Position numbers and translations under genes: made by a program. Below the pieces are notes generated by a model. The model searched no databases, was not told where the DNA came from, and saw only the letters and a program-made list of their open reading frames with translations. From Phaeobacter sp. 22II1-1F12B (lineage in GTDB: Bacteria; Pseudomonadota; Alphaproteobacteria; Rhodobacterales; Rhodobacteraceae), in the NCBI RefSeq assembly GCF_002210165.1, contig NZ_AQQP01000012.1, forward strand, positions 1 through 64,000: a stretch of 64,000 nt of DNA, in the 5' to 3' direction. Shown piece by piece: positions 6,920 through 15,472 of the stretch (the stretch's first letter is position 1; each line of letters starts with the position of its first letter).

Positions 6920-8155
6920 ATGGCTAATTCATCCAACGTGGCCCCCGAAGGCGCCTTCGGAGCCTTTGGTGCATTTGGAGCTTTTAACGGCAGTGGAGCC
7001 TTTGGCGCATTTGGCGCTTTCGGGGCTTTCGGTGCCTTCGGCGCACCTGGACCGGCAAACCCGCCCCTCATCTCTCAGGCCCTGATTACCAATCACGATG
7101 GGATCGCGGGCAACTGGCAGTCGGTTGACCCGACCGCCGTGGATCCGAGCGCACAGGAAAGTACGGAGTATCTCGCACGCCTCTCGCCCGCGGTCCGCGC
7201 CAGCATTTTTTCGCTGGAACTGGGCAGCCGTATCGGATTCGCCTTCGAACCGGACGCCGTGGCGGGTGATCCCGGTCTGGGACGCGTCTTTCATCTTGAA
7301 ACCACACCGGCCAGCCCGGTGCCCGACACGACCTACAAGCTCCTGTTTGAAATGCGCAGGCCCACACAGGACATCTTTGCCTCGCAACTGACACTGGTCG
7401 CCAATTATGCCGATCTCAGACAGGACCGGATGGCAGAAATCCTCGCGCAGCTTGGCACGCCGACGGAATTCCTGCGGGCCATTGCCTATATCGAACCGGC
7501 GCGCACGCCCTATACAATCGAACTCCTGTCGATGGCCCATTGGCTGGCGAATTTCGTCGAGATGCGGCTGAAATACGCCTTGGCCTGCAAACGGCCTATC
7601 GAATACTCGCCGCAAATACAGCCGATGATATGGACGCCCTCGCATGGCAGCCTGCCAAGCGGTCACGCGACCGAGTCCTTCACCATGGCGCGGGTGTTGT
7701 GGTTGCTGCTGCGGGCCAACAACGTCAAACCATATTCGCAAGGCATATGGGGCGAAATGCTGATGCGCCAGGCCGCGCGGATCGCGATAAACCGCACGGT
7801 TGCGGGCGTGCATTTCCCTGTGGACAGCGCCGCCGGCGCGGTTCTGGGCCTTTCGCTGGGCAAATATTTCGTTGATCGCTGCACCCATACCGTGCCTGCC
7901 GAAAGCTGGACTTTTGACGGCGCAGCCTATCCTGAAGCGCAGGATTTTGACTGGCGAGATTACTTCCGCCCAAACAACCCGGCGGGCGGCACAGATCCCG
8001 AACAGATCGAAACTGCTTGGGCGACCGAAACCGCCATTTCAAGCCCCGCCACCAACCAGATGATGTCGCAGGCTTTGAACTGGCTCTGGGACAGGGCGGC
8101 GGATGAATGGATCGACCTCGCCGAAGATCTCGACGCCGACGGCGACGAATCGTGA
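6920..8155 (+). CDS. PAP2-superfamily (vanadium haloperoxidase/acid phosphatase) protein with Gly-Ala-Phe repeats
   Basis: A 411-residue protein. Residues 11-43 are tandem GAF triplets, followed by a linker (PGPANPP). The C-terminal half has the full PAP2/vanadium-haloperoxidase active site: K218-x6-R225-P, S247-G248-H249 (LPSGHATES) and R292-x5-H298-x3-D302 (NRTVAGVHFPVDSAAG). These bind phosphate or vanadate; either a phosphatase or a haloperoxidase is possible, and its length and lack of membrane helices favour the soluble haloperoxidase-like group. The ATG at 6920 follows GAGAGG; an in-frame TTG at 6905 is less likely. There is no classical signal peptide. It lies between the cyclase and protease genes on the same strand. 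Confidence 0.8.
   Translation: MANSSNVAPEGAFGAFGAFGAFNGSGAFGAFGAFGAFGAFGAPGPANPPLISQALITNHDGIAGNWQSVDPTAVDPSAQESTEYLARLSPAVRASIFSLELGSRIGFAFEPDAVAGDPGLGRVFHLETTPASPVPDTTYKLLFEMRRPTQDIFASQLTLVANYADLRQDRMAEILAQLGTPTEFLRAIAYIEPARTPYTIELLSMAHWLANFVEMRLKYALACKRPIEYSPQIQPMIWTPSHGSLPSGHATESFTMARVLWLLLRANNVKPYSQGIWGEMLMRQAARIAINRTVAGVHFPVDSAAGAVLGLSLGKYFVDRCTHTVPAESWTFDGAAYPEAQDFDWRDYFRPNNPAGGTDPEQIETAWATETAISSPATNQMMSQALNWLWDRAADEWIDLAEDLDADGDES
6950..7048 (+). repeat. Nine Gly-Ala-Phe codon triplets plus a degenerate tenth
   Basis: Four GAF triplets, an Asn-Gly-Ser interruption, five more GAF triplets and a final GAP are encoded in a 9-bp period. Codons vary freely between copies (GGC/GGA/GGT/GGG, GCC/GCA/GCT, TTC/TTT), so the peptide rather than the DNA repeat appears to be conserved; recent slippage would give identical units. 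Confidence 0.9.
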
Positions 8156-8167
8156 GGAGGATTGACC

Positions 8168-10327
8168 ATGGCACTTAGTTGGACAGAACTTGCCCCGGTG
8201 GATCAGCCCCGCGATCCGCTGGCGGATTTCGCGGTCAATGCGATGGCGCGCTTCACGGCCGCCGACCTTGACTTAAGCACCGAAAACCCCTCACCCGAGC
8301 GTAAATCCGAATATGACGATCAGTGGTGGCTGGCGCTGGTGACCGTCGCAAGGGGGGACGACAAGGTTTCCAGCCTGACGATCAATGAACTGGTCAGAAA
8401 GGCAAAGGATCACTACACAAAACCGCTCGATAACGACCTTCTGATACCCGGGGAGTACGACGGCGCGTTCCGCGAAAGCACCGACCTCGATGTCATCACG
8501 ATCTACGCCAGGCGCGCCTATATCAACGCGGTCAATGAACAGGATGGCGAAGACAGCCTGGGAATCGAATCTATCGAAGTCAGCTTTCCGCTGGATAGCA
8601 GTACAGTTAACCCATCGATCACGGAAATCGCTCCTATCGAAATGGATCTCGCGGTTTCCGATCAGACGGTTGTCACCGCCGTCATCGACCATGGTATCGC
8701 CATCGCCCATGACCTGTTCCGGCGAGAGAATGCAACAGGCGCATTGGCGTTAAGCCGCATCGATTTCTTTCTCGACATGGACGGCACCCCCGATCCGAAC
8801 GCCCCGATACAAAGCACCGTCGGTCGCGTCTGGACTCGCGATGAAATCGAGCAGATCCTGAGTACAAACCTGCATAACGGTCTGCTTGATGAGGCGAATG
8901 TCTACCGCGCGCTCGGCCTGATCGACTGGCGCAGGCGTTCAATCAACAGCTGCGCGCACCGGGTCTCTCACGGCACCCATGTAACAGGGCTGGCGGCGGG
9001 CTACGACGCAGAGGACGCCAAGGGCGTTGAGAGGCGTATCATCGCCGTACAACTGCCGACGCGACTTGTTGCAAATACGATGGGCCAATGGCTGCAGCAG
9101 GCGCTTGAACAGGCGTTGACCTTTATCGCGCGCCAAATGGAGCATTACACCGTCGGCGGCGCTGCGCAGGCAACACCCCTTGTCATGAACTTCAGTTTTG
9201 GGAACTTCATGGGCCCGCATGACGGGACGAGCAGGATCGACCGGGCGATAGATGGCAACCTGTCCAAGATGGCGGCAAACTCGAACCGTCCCCGCGTGCT
9301 GATGCTGCCCTCGGGGAACGGCAACCTTTCGCGCTGCCATGCAATCGTGAACCTTACGAATGCAATGCCCTCCAAGGAACTGGATTGGAACCTTCAACCC
9401 GCTGACCGAAGCGCCTCTATCCTGACCGCATGGTTACCGGTCATGACCCCGGTCAAGAATGGCACGGTCGAGATGCAGGTCACCGTGCCGGGTTTCAGCA
9501 CACCCCACACCATCATTGCCGGAACTGCGCCTGGCCTGACCCTGCTCAGGGATACAAACTCGTCAGGCGTCAAAGTGATCGTCGGCATGGTTGTCTATAG
9601 CCCGCCACGTTTCCCGACCAACCGGGGCAGGTTCGAAATCTATCTCGTGCCGACAGATCACCCGGTAGACGTCCGCCCCGTCGCCCGCGCGGGTGCATGG
9701 AAGTTGCGTTTCACCAAGGCCACCTCGGCCAGCGATCTGTCCCTGAACATCTGGGTCCAGCGCGATGACACCCTGCCCGGCTTTCCGCAATTTGGCCGAC
9801 AGTCCTATCTGTCGGACGGTCTTTACGACCGTTTCAGCCGCCCGGGCGGCGCCGTGATTTCGGACGACGCTTTGGATCATGACAGCGCCGTCTACCGGTC
9901 GGGAATGATAAATGGAATCGCCTGCGGCAACTTGCCTGCGGTGATTGCGGGCTACGTCAGATCCGACAGGAAGATGGCCGCTTATTCGGCAGGCGGCCCG
10001 ACCCTGAATGCCTTCCGCTTACCCGGACCGGATGCCTCGGCGACCAGCGACGACAGCGTGGTGCTGCAAGGCGTGCTAAGCGCCGGATCCAGTAGCGGCT
10101 CACGCGTGGCCATGAACGGGACCAGCGTTTCTGCCCCGCAGGTCGCCCGCTGGGCGGCGGACCAGATCGCACTTTCGCCCGCAACCCCGTTCAATCGGGC
10201 AAGCGTTACGGCAAAGGCACTCAACGACGATACAGCCGGAATGGACAAGCCCGGCCTGACCCGAACGGGGGGAGGCAGGATGAAGCTAGGCAGCGTATTC
10301 GGAGACTTGCGATGGTCCGAACAATAG
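8168..10327 (+). CDS. S8 (subtilisin-like) serine protease
   Basis: A 719-residue protein with an intact subtilase triad: Asp174 (VIDHGIAIAHDLF), His268 (SHGTHVTGLAAG) and Ser653 (NGTSVSAPQVAR). The oxyanion Asn is probably in LPSGNGN. The gap between His and Ser is very long (about 385 residues) and includes a beta-rich insertion (about 400-560), unlike compact subtilisins. No signal peptide or membrane segment is visible; residues 1-165 are an acidic N-terminal region without similarity I can name. The ATG at 8168 is preceded by AGGAGG at a 7-base distance, so the TTG at 8162 is rejected. It lies 12 bases after the PAP2-like gene and is almost certainly co-transcribed. Confidence 0.85.
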   Translation: MALSWTELAPVDQPRDPLADFAVNAMARFTAADLDLSTENPSPERKSEYDDQWWLALVTVARGDDKVSSLTINELVRKAKDHYTKPLDNDLLIPGEYDGAFRESTDLDVITIYARRAYINAVNEQDGEDSLGIESIEVSFPLDSSTVNPSITEIAPIEMDLAVSDQTVVTAVIDHGIAIAHDLFRRENATGALALSRIDFFLDMDGTPDPNAPIQSTVGRVWTRDEIEQILSTNLHNGLLDEANVYRALGLIDWRRRSINSCAHRVSHGTHVTGLAAGYDAEDAKGVERRIIAVQLPTRLVANTMGQWLQQALEQALTFIARQMEHYTVGGAAQATPLVMNFSFGNFMGPHDGTSRIDRAIDGNLSKMAANSNRPRVLMLPSGNGNLSRCHAIVNLTNAMPSKELDWNLQPADRSASILTAWLPVMTPVKNGTVEMQVTVPGFSTPHTIIAGTAPGLTLLRDTNSSGVKVIVGMVVYSPPRFPTNRGRFEIYLVPTDHPVDVRPVARAGAWKLRFTKATSASDLSLNIWVQRDDTLPGFPQFGRQSYLSDGLYDRFSRPGGAVISDDALDHDSAVYRSGMINGIACGNLPAVIAGYVRSDRKMAAYSAGGPTLNAFRLPGPDASATSDDSVVLQGVLSAGSSSGSRVAMNGTSVSAPQVARWAADQIALSPATPFNRASVTAKALNDDTAGMDKPGLTRTGGGRMKLGSVFGDLRWSEQ

Positions 10328-10536
10328 CAGCCGCTGCACCGGTTGCTTCACGTCCAGAATGCGAAATAGGCGCGACTGTTTTATCCGACAGCCGCGCCCA
10401 TTGTTTCTGTCTGACCCCGGTCTCGTAAATCTATGCGCGACAGGGAGAACCGGTTCGGAACACCGAAGCCACCAGGAAGCTGACGAAAACTCACCACATC
10501 CACGCCGCGCAAAGGAAACGTCCAGACGAACGCAGT

Positions 10537-11856
10537 CTACCGACCGATAACGATATCCGCGCGCAAACCGCCAAGCCGGTCACTTTTGCCCAGCCGCAGG
10601 ACACCGCCATGCGCCCGCGCGACGTCGTTCACGATGGCAAGGCCAAGACCCACGCCGCCGCCCCGGTTCTGGTTTCGAGACGGGTCCAGCCGTGAAAACG
10701 GTTTGACCGCATCCACACGCTTGGCTTCCGGAATGCCCGGCCCGTCATCCTCAACCCGGATGCGCATCGACTTTTCAGTCAGCACGACCGAAACTTCGGC
10801 CTTTGTGCCGTACTGGGTCGCATTGCCCAGAAGGTTTTCCACCGCGCGGCGCATGGCAAGCGCATTGATCATCACCCTGCCCTCGCCCTCGGTCTCGACA
10901 AGACTCACGTCCTTGCCCGCCCGTTTCGCGTCCTCGACAACCTGCGTGACCATCGCCTTGATATCCACCTTTTCCGGCTCCCCCTCCGAGGCCCCCTTGG
11001 TGAAATCCAGAAACGCATCGACCAGCCGCTGCATCTCGTCGACATCGCGCAGCAGCGGCGCGGCGTCCTCTTCATCCAGCAAGGCCAGCCCGAGCTTCAT
11101 ACGCGTCAGCGGCGTGCGAAGATCGTGGCTGACCCCGGACAACAGCATCGTCCTCTGCTCGATCTGGCGTTCGATCCGCGCCCGCATATCAAGGAAAGCG
11201 CCCCCCGCCGCCCTGACTTCGATCGCCCCGGTTGGCGAATATGGCACGATCCGCCCGCGTCCAAAGGCTTCGGCCGCGTTCGCCAGCCGCGTGATCGGGC
11301 GCAACTGGTTGCGCATGTATAGAAACGCAATCGCGGTCATCAAAAGCCCGAAGAAAAGCATCGTCAGGATCAACTGGTGCGGCGCGGCGGCCGTTACTCG
11401 GCGGCGGTTGAAATTGATCTCGACCGGTCCGTGCCGCGTCGAGACATAGATACGAACCACCCGGTTGTCCGGCATTTCAACCGCCAGAGTCTGCGGCAGG
11501 CTATCGCGTACGACTTCCCGCACCACATGCGCGGAATAGTCAAACATCCCGATATCGTCGCTGGTCGGGACCGCCGCCTCGCTGACCGGGTCGAACCCGA
11601 CCAGAAGCGCGGCCATCAACAGATCGGCACGTTCCAGAACCTCGGCCGCGCTGTCGGCCTCATCCACGAGGTCAAGCACCACCGCGATCTCGCGGGTGGT
11701 GGTCAGAGTCATCTGGGTCGTGATGTCACGCAAGTGGTTGCGCATGAACACGAATGACGCCACCAATTGCACCACGACAACCGGCAGGATGATGATCAGT
11801 GCCGCCCTTCCGTAGAGGCTGCGCGGCATGTATCGTTTGAGCCATTTGAAAGACAT
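10537..11856 (-). CDS. EnvZ-type sensor histidine kinase
   Basis: A 439-residue membrane histidine kinase of an OmpR/EnvZ-type two-component system. It has a first membrane helix (about 17-38), a periplasmic part, a second helix (about 160-180), a HAMP region (RNQLRPITRLANAAEAFGRG), the phospho-acceptor box (SGVSHDLRTPLTRMKLGLAL) and an ATPase domain with N box (VENLLGNATQYG), G1 box (VEDDGPGIP) and glycine-rich G2 (GGGVGLGLAI). No response regulator is adjacent: the next gene is divergent and the downstream neighbour is the convergent protease gene. The partner must be encoded elsewhere. Confidence 0.9.
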   Translation of the reverse strand: MSFKWLKRYMPRSLYGRAALIIILPVVVVQLVASFVFMRNHLRDITTQMTLTTTREIAVVLDLVDEADSAAEVLERADLLMAALLVGFDPVSEAAVPTSDDIGMFDYSAHVVREVVRDSLPQTLAVEMPDNRVVRIYVSTRHGPVEINFNRRRVTAAAPHQLILTMLFFGLLMTAIAFLYMRNQLRPITRLANAAEAFGRGRIVPYSPTGAIEVRAAGGAFLDMRARIERQIEQRTMLLSGVSHDLRTPLTRMKLGLALLDEEDAAPLLRDVDEMQRLVDAFLDFTKGASEGEPEKVDIKAMVTQVVEDAKRAGKDVSLVETEGEGRVMINALAMRRAVENLLGNATQYGTKAEVSVVLTEKSMRIRVEDDGPGIPEAKRVDAVKPFSRLDPSRNQNRGGGVGLGLAIVNDVARAHGGVLRLGKSDRLGGLRADIVIGR

Positions 11857-11896
11857 GCGCCGAACCTAACCGGACGCCCAGACAAGAGGAAGTGCG

Positions 11897-12811
11897 ATGA
11901 CCGAGGCCCCCGACGATTTCAATCCGCCAGTCGGAGAACCGGTCGAGCTTGAGGCGGGGTTGCGCCGCATCCTTGCCCCGAATCCCTCGCCGATGACCTA
12001 TCGCGGCACCAATACCTATCTGGTCGGCACGTCCGGGCTTGCCGTGATCGACCCGGGCCCGGCGTCCGAGCCGCATCTCGACGCGATTCTCGCCGCCGTC
12101 GGCCCGGACCAGCACGTGTCGCATATCATCGTAACCCACAGCCATCTCGACCATTCTCCGCTGGCCGCGGAACTGGCGAAACGGACAGGAGCGGAAATCT
12201 TTGCCTTCGGGGGCCCGCATGACGGCCGCAGCCGGGTGATGGCTCAGCTTGCGGCAAACGGCCTCGCCGGGGGCGGAGAAGGTATCGATCTCGACTTTCG
12301 CCACGATCACCGTCTGGCAGATGGCGACGTGGTCACCGGAGACGGCTGGCAACTCGACGTGATCCACACGCCCGGTCATCTTGGCAACCATATCGCGCTT
12401 GGCTGGAATGATGCCTGTTTCACGGCCGACCACGTAATGGGCTGGGCGACGTCGCTCGTTTCGCCGCCCGACGGCGACCTGACCGACTTCATGGCCTCCT
12501 GCGCGCGGCTCGGGCAACAAAGCTGGCGGGTCTTCTACCCCGGCCACGGCGCTCCGATCACATCGCCGGCCGAGCGCCTCGACTGGCTGGTCAACCATCG
12601 CCTGTCGCGCGAAAAGGCGATTCTGGAGCAACTGAATGCGGGCCCCGCCGACGCTGCAACGATCGCCCGTAATGTTTATACCGAAACTCCTGCGGCACTC
12701 CTCCCCGCCGCCGAGCGCAATGTTTTCGCCCACCTCGTTGATTTGAAACAGAAAAGCGTCGTAAAAGCCGAGCCAGCCCTGTCGGCCAAGGCCATATTTC
12801 ACCGGCTGTGA
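11897..12811 (+). CDS. MBL-fold metallo-hydrolase (LACTB2-like)
   Basis: A 304-residue metallo-beta-lactamase-fold hydrolase. The dinuclear metal motif THSHLDHS is at about residues 79-86, with further ligands in HTPGHLGNH, FTADHVMG and YPGHGAP. The C-terminal 60 residues form a small helical domain (LPAAERNVFAHLVDLKQKS) typical of the LACTB2/ribonuclease-Z-like branch. The substrate is unknown; relatives act on thioesters or RNA. The ATG at 11897 follows GAGGA. The gene is divergent from the histidine kinase with a 40-base gap. Confidence 0.85.
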   Translation: MTEAPDDFNPPVGEPVELEAGLRRILAPNPSPMTYRGTNTYLVGTSGLAVIDPGPASEPHLDAILAAVGPDQHVSHIIVTHSHLDHSPLAAELAKRTGAEIFAFGGPHDGRSRVMAQLAANGLAGGGEGIDLDFRHDHRLADGDVVTGDGWQLDVIHTPGHLGNHIALGWNDACFTADHVMGWATSLVSPPDGDLTDFMASCARLGQQSWRVFYPGHGAPITSPAERLDWLVNHRLSREKAILEQLNAGPADAATIARNVYTETPAALLPAAERNVFAHLVDLKQKSVVKAEPALSAKAIFHRL

Positions 12812-12892
12812 AGACGGTTTGGATTTTTTCCGGTAAAACAGCCAAAACCCTCTGGACCTCCGAAATACCTGTTGCTATATCGCGCAAACCGT

Positions 12893-12967
12893 TCCGGCGT
12901 AGCTCAGCGGTAGAGCAGTTGACTGTTAATCAATTGGTCGTAGGTTCGATCCCTACCGCCGGAGCCA
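12893..12967 (+). tRNA. tRNA-Asn (GTT)
   Basis: A complete 75-nt cloverleaf: acceptor TCCGGCG paired with CGCCGGA, D arm (GCTCAGCGGTAGAGC), anticodon arm with GTT at 12925-12927, T arm (GTAGG, TTCGATC, CCTAC), discriminator G and encoded CCA. The anticodon reads Asn codons. Confidence 0.95.
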
Positions 12968-13157
12968 ATATCCTCAAGACCTGCTGATAAGGCAGTTTTT
13001 CCCGATACTGGCGATCGAATATCGATGACGAGTTACGCAACCTGTGCGCTCGACCTCGCAGAGTGCGTACGAAGACAGGCCTGCACATGGCCCGGAATCG
13101 AAGCGTACGACCTCACCGAGATGAGCAATCTGGTATTCGCCGCAAATGCGGATACGG

Positions 13158-13919
13158 CTAACTCAGCGCCGGCTGTATTCCCTGCCGGACCTGCTGCAAG
13201 GCCGGGAGGTAATCCCTTACGATCTCCGCAGCGCTTTTCTGGGCGGCGGATACACCGACATTCAGCGCCGCCTGCACCCGTCCCTGCGGATTGACCAGCG
13301 CCACCGCGAGCGAACGCAACCCGATCTCGATCTCCTGATCAACCAGCGCATAGCCATCCCGCCGCGCCGTATCGATTGCCCCCATGATGGCATCCGGATC
13401 GGTCAGGCTGTTCGGCGTGCGTGGCGACAGGTCCGAGCTCCGGATCAGCGCCATTGCCTCCTCCCGCTCCAGCGCGCCCAGCAGGATGCGCCCCATGGAT
13501 GTGCAATGCGCAGGCAGGCGTGACCCCGGCATCAGCCCGATCGACATCACCCGTCGCTGCGCCGCACGGGCGACGTATATGATCTCGGCCCCGTCAAGGA
13601 TCGACACCGAAACCGACTCTCCAATCCGCTCCGACAACTGGTCCAGCCAGGGCTGCACGATCTGCGTCAGCGGCATGCTGGCCAGCGCGTGGCTCCCCAG
13701 ACGCAGAACACGCGGCGTCAGGGCAAAGAACTTACCGTCATACTGCGCATATCCCAGCTCGGTCAGAGTCAGCAGGCAGCGCCGCGCCGCCGCCCGGTCA
13801 AGCCCCGTGGCCTCTGCCGCCTGCGCCACCGACAGCCGGGGATGCCCGCCATCAAAGGCTTCGAGAACCGCCAGCCCCTTGGCCAGTGACCCGATATAGT
13901 CGGTCGCTTTGATCGCCAT
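13158..13919 (-). CDS. pcaR: IclR-family transcriptional regulator (PcaR-like)
   Basis: A 253-residue regulator of beta-ketoadipate genes. It has an N-terminal winged helix (SLAKGLAVLEAFDGG, then LSVAQAAEATGLDRAAARRCLLTLTELGY) and a C-terminal GAF-like effector domain (GESVSVSILDGAEIIYVAR, CTSMGRILLG, DQEIEIGLRSLAVALV). It is divergent from pcaIJ, which is the classic arrangement. ATG 13919 is chosen because an AGG lies 8 bases upstream, while the GTG at 13925 would be too close to it. The ligand in known PcaR is beta-ketoadipate; this is carried over by context. Confidence 0.85.
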   Translation of the reverse strand: MAIKATDYIGSLAKGLAVLEAFDGGHPRLSVAQAAEATGLDRAAARRCLLTLTELGYAQYDGKFFALTPRVLRLGSHALASMPLTQIVQPWLDQLSERIGESVSVSILDGAEIIYVARAAQRRVMSIGLMPGSRLPAHCTSMGRILLGALEREEAMALIRSSDLSPRTPNSLTDPDAIMGAIDTARRDGYALVDQEIEIGLRSLAVALVNPQGRVQAALNVGVSAAQKSAAEIVRDYLPALQQVRQGIQPALS

Positions 13920-13934
13920 GCGCACAGCCTGTTA

Positions 13935-13961
13935 CAAATATTGAACAAATATCATTATTTG
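13935..13961. promoter_or_regulatory. Probable PcaR operator
   Basis: An inverted repeat with arms CAAATA (13946-13951) and TATTTG (13956-13961) lies in the pcaR-pcaI gap. A further copy of CAAATAT begins at 13935, 11 bp earlier on the same face of the helix. The site is 15 bases from the pcaR start, so binding would also repress pcaR itself. Confidence 0.55.
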
Positions 13962-14039
13962 CACGGAATACCTGTGCCCTCAAGCCGTTCCCCCCTATGG
14001 CTAAGCGGCCAAGATCCTTTCACGAAAGGCCAAGACCGA

Positions 14040-14759
14040 ATGGACAAGACCCTCCCCTCGCTGGCGGCAGCCGTTGCCGACATCCCGGACGGCGCTCAGA
14101 TCATGATCGGCGGTTTCGGCGGCTCCGGCGCCCCGATAGAGCTGATCCACGCGCTGATCGACCGTTACCGCGAAACCGGCAGCCCGCGCGACCTTATCGT
14201 CATCAACAACAACGCAGGCAATGGCAGCATCGGCATCGCCGCCATGATCAAGGCGGGCATGGTCGCCAAGATGATCTGCTCCTTCCCGCGCTCTTCCAAT
14301 GCCGAGGCGTTCAACGAGAAATACCTCGCTGGCGAAATCGAACTGGAACTGGTTCCGCAGGGCACGCTCGCCGAACGCATCCGCGCCGCCGGTGCGGGTA
14401 TCCCGGCCTTCTTCACGCCCACTTCCTACGGCACCGAACTTGCCGAGGGCAAACCGGTCGAGGAATTCGACGGCAAGATGTATGTGCAGGAACGCTGGCT
14501 GCGCGCCGATTTCGCGCTGCTCAAGGCCGAAACCGGCGACACCATGGGCAACCTGACCTATCGCCTCGCCGCGCGCAATTTCAACCCGCTCATGGCGATG
14601 GCCGCCGACCGCACCATCGTGCAGGTCTCGACCGTCGGAGAGCCCGGCGCAATCGACCCCGAAACCGTGGTCACCCCGGGGATCTTCGTCGATGGTCTCG
14701 TCCATGTCCCCGACCCGCAACAGGAAGAAGTGCTCGTCCGCACAGAGGTGGTTTACTGA
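14040..14759 (+). CDS. pcaI: 3-oxoadipate CoA-transferase, alpha subunit
   Basis: A 239-residue subunit that, with PcaJ, transfers CoA from succinyl-CoA to 3-oxoadipate, the penultimate step of the beta-ketoadipate pathway for aromatic compounds. It shows the family's CoA-binding glycine-rich loop (IMIGGFGGSGAPIELIHAL), the NNNAGNGS motif and the GNLTYRLAARNFNP segment near the C-terminus. The ATG at 14040 matches the family N-terminus (MDKTLPSLAAAV); an upstream in-frame ATG adds 33 residues of non-coding character. It overlaps pcaJ by the last stop base (TGATG). Confidence 0.9.
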   Translation: MDKTLPSLAAAVADIPDGAQIMIGGFGGSGAPIELIHALIDRYRETGSPRDLIVINNNAGNGSIGIAAMIKAGMVAKMICSFPRSSNAEAFNEKYLAGEIELELVPQGTLAERIRAAGAGIPAFFTPTSYGTELAEGKPVEEFDGKMYVQERWLRADFALLKAETGDTMGNLTYRLAARNFNPLMAMAADRTIVQVSTVGEPGAIDPETVVTPGIFVDGLVHVPDPQQEEVLVRTEVVY

Positions 14760-15436
14760 TGGCCTATACCAAGCTTTCCAACGCGCAGATCGCATGGCGC
14801 GCCGCGCAGGACATCGAAGACGGCGCCTATGTGAACCTTGGCATCGGCTTTCCCGAGATGATCGCCAAGTTCCAGCCCGAAGGCCGCGACGTGACCTATC
14901 ACACGGAAAACGGCGTTCTCGGTTTTGGCCAGGCCCCTGCGCCCGGCGAAGAAGACTGGGATCTGATCAATGCCGGGAAAAAGGCGATCACGCTCAACCC
15001 CGGCGCCTCATTCTTTCACCATGCGGACAGTTTCGCGATGGTGCGCGGCGGCCATCTCGACCTTGCCGTGCTCGGGGCCTACCAGATCGCGCAGAACGGC
15101 GACCTCGCGAACTGGCGCGTGGGCACCAAGGGCGTGCCCGCCGTCGGCGGCGCGATGGACCTTGTCCACGGGGCCAAGCGGGTCGCGGTCATCACCGATC
15201 ACGTCACCAAGGACGGCAAGCCGAAACTGGTCGAAACCTGCACCTTCCCGCTGACCGGGCTGGGCTGCGTCACGCAGGTCTATACCTCGCTGGCGGTGGT
15301 CGATATCGAAGATGGCCATTTCGTTCTGCGCGAAAAGCTCCCCGACATGTCATTTGACGAACTGCAGGCGCTGACCGGCGCAACCCTGCATGTCAAGGAC
15401 AGCATCGGCGATCTAATCGTCCCTGACCTAGGGTAA
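14759..15436 (+). CDS. pcaJ: 3-oxoadipate CoA-transferase, beta subunit
   Basis: A 225-residue catalytic subunit of the CoA-transferase. The active-site Glu lies in the conserved HTENGVLGFG motif at about residue 50, and NLGIGFPEMIAKF and GGHLDLAVLGAYQI are also typical. Its ATG overlaps the pcaI stop (translational coupling). The other pca genes (pcaF, pcaDCHGB) are not in the window, so pcaIJ are split from the rest. A related acetoacetate CoA-transferase function is possible but the pcaR neighbour favours 3-oxoadipate. Confidence 0.9.
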   Translation: MAYTKLSNAQIAWRAAQDIEDGAYVNLGIGFPEMIAKFQPEGRDVTYHTENGVLGFGQAPAPGEEDWDLINAGKKAITLNPGASFFHHADSFAMVRGGHLDLAVLGAYQIAQNGDLANWRVGTKGVPAVGGAMDLVHGAKRVAVITDHVTKDGKPKLVETCTFPLTGLGCVTQVYTSLAVVDIEDGHFVLREKLPDMSFDELQALTGATLHVKDSIGDLIVPDLG

Positions 15437-15443
15437 AAGGTAC

Positions 15444-15467
15444 GCAGGGCGGATCACCCCGCCCTGC
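15444..15467. terminator. Hairpin between convergent pcaJ and ABC permease genes
   Basis: A perfect 9-bp stem GCAGGGCGG/CCGCCCTGC with a 6-base loop sits between two convergent genes. There is no strong T-run on either side, so termination may be weak or Rho-assisted. Confidence 0.5.
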
Positions 15468-15472
15468 CCGCC

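Noticed and set aside
6905-8155. GAF-repeat segment as a RiPP precursor
   Set aside because: The repeat is fused in frame to a complete PAP2-type enzyme and no radical-SAM, YcaO or lanthipeptide enzyme is nearby.
5084-10327. The cyclase trio as a Pycsar anti-phage system
   Set aside because: Pycsar needs a pyrimidine cyclase with a cyclic-nucleotide-binding effector; no such binding domain or TIR/transmembrane effector is encoded here.
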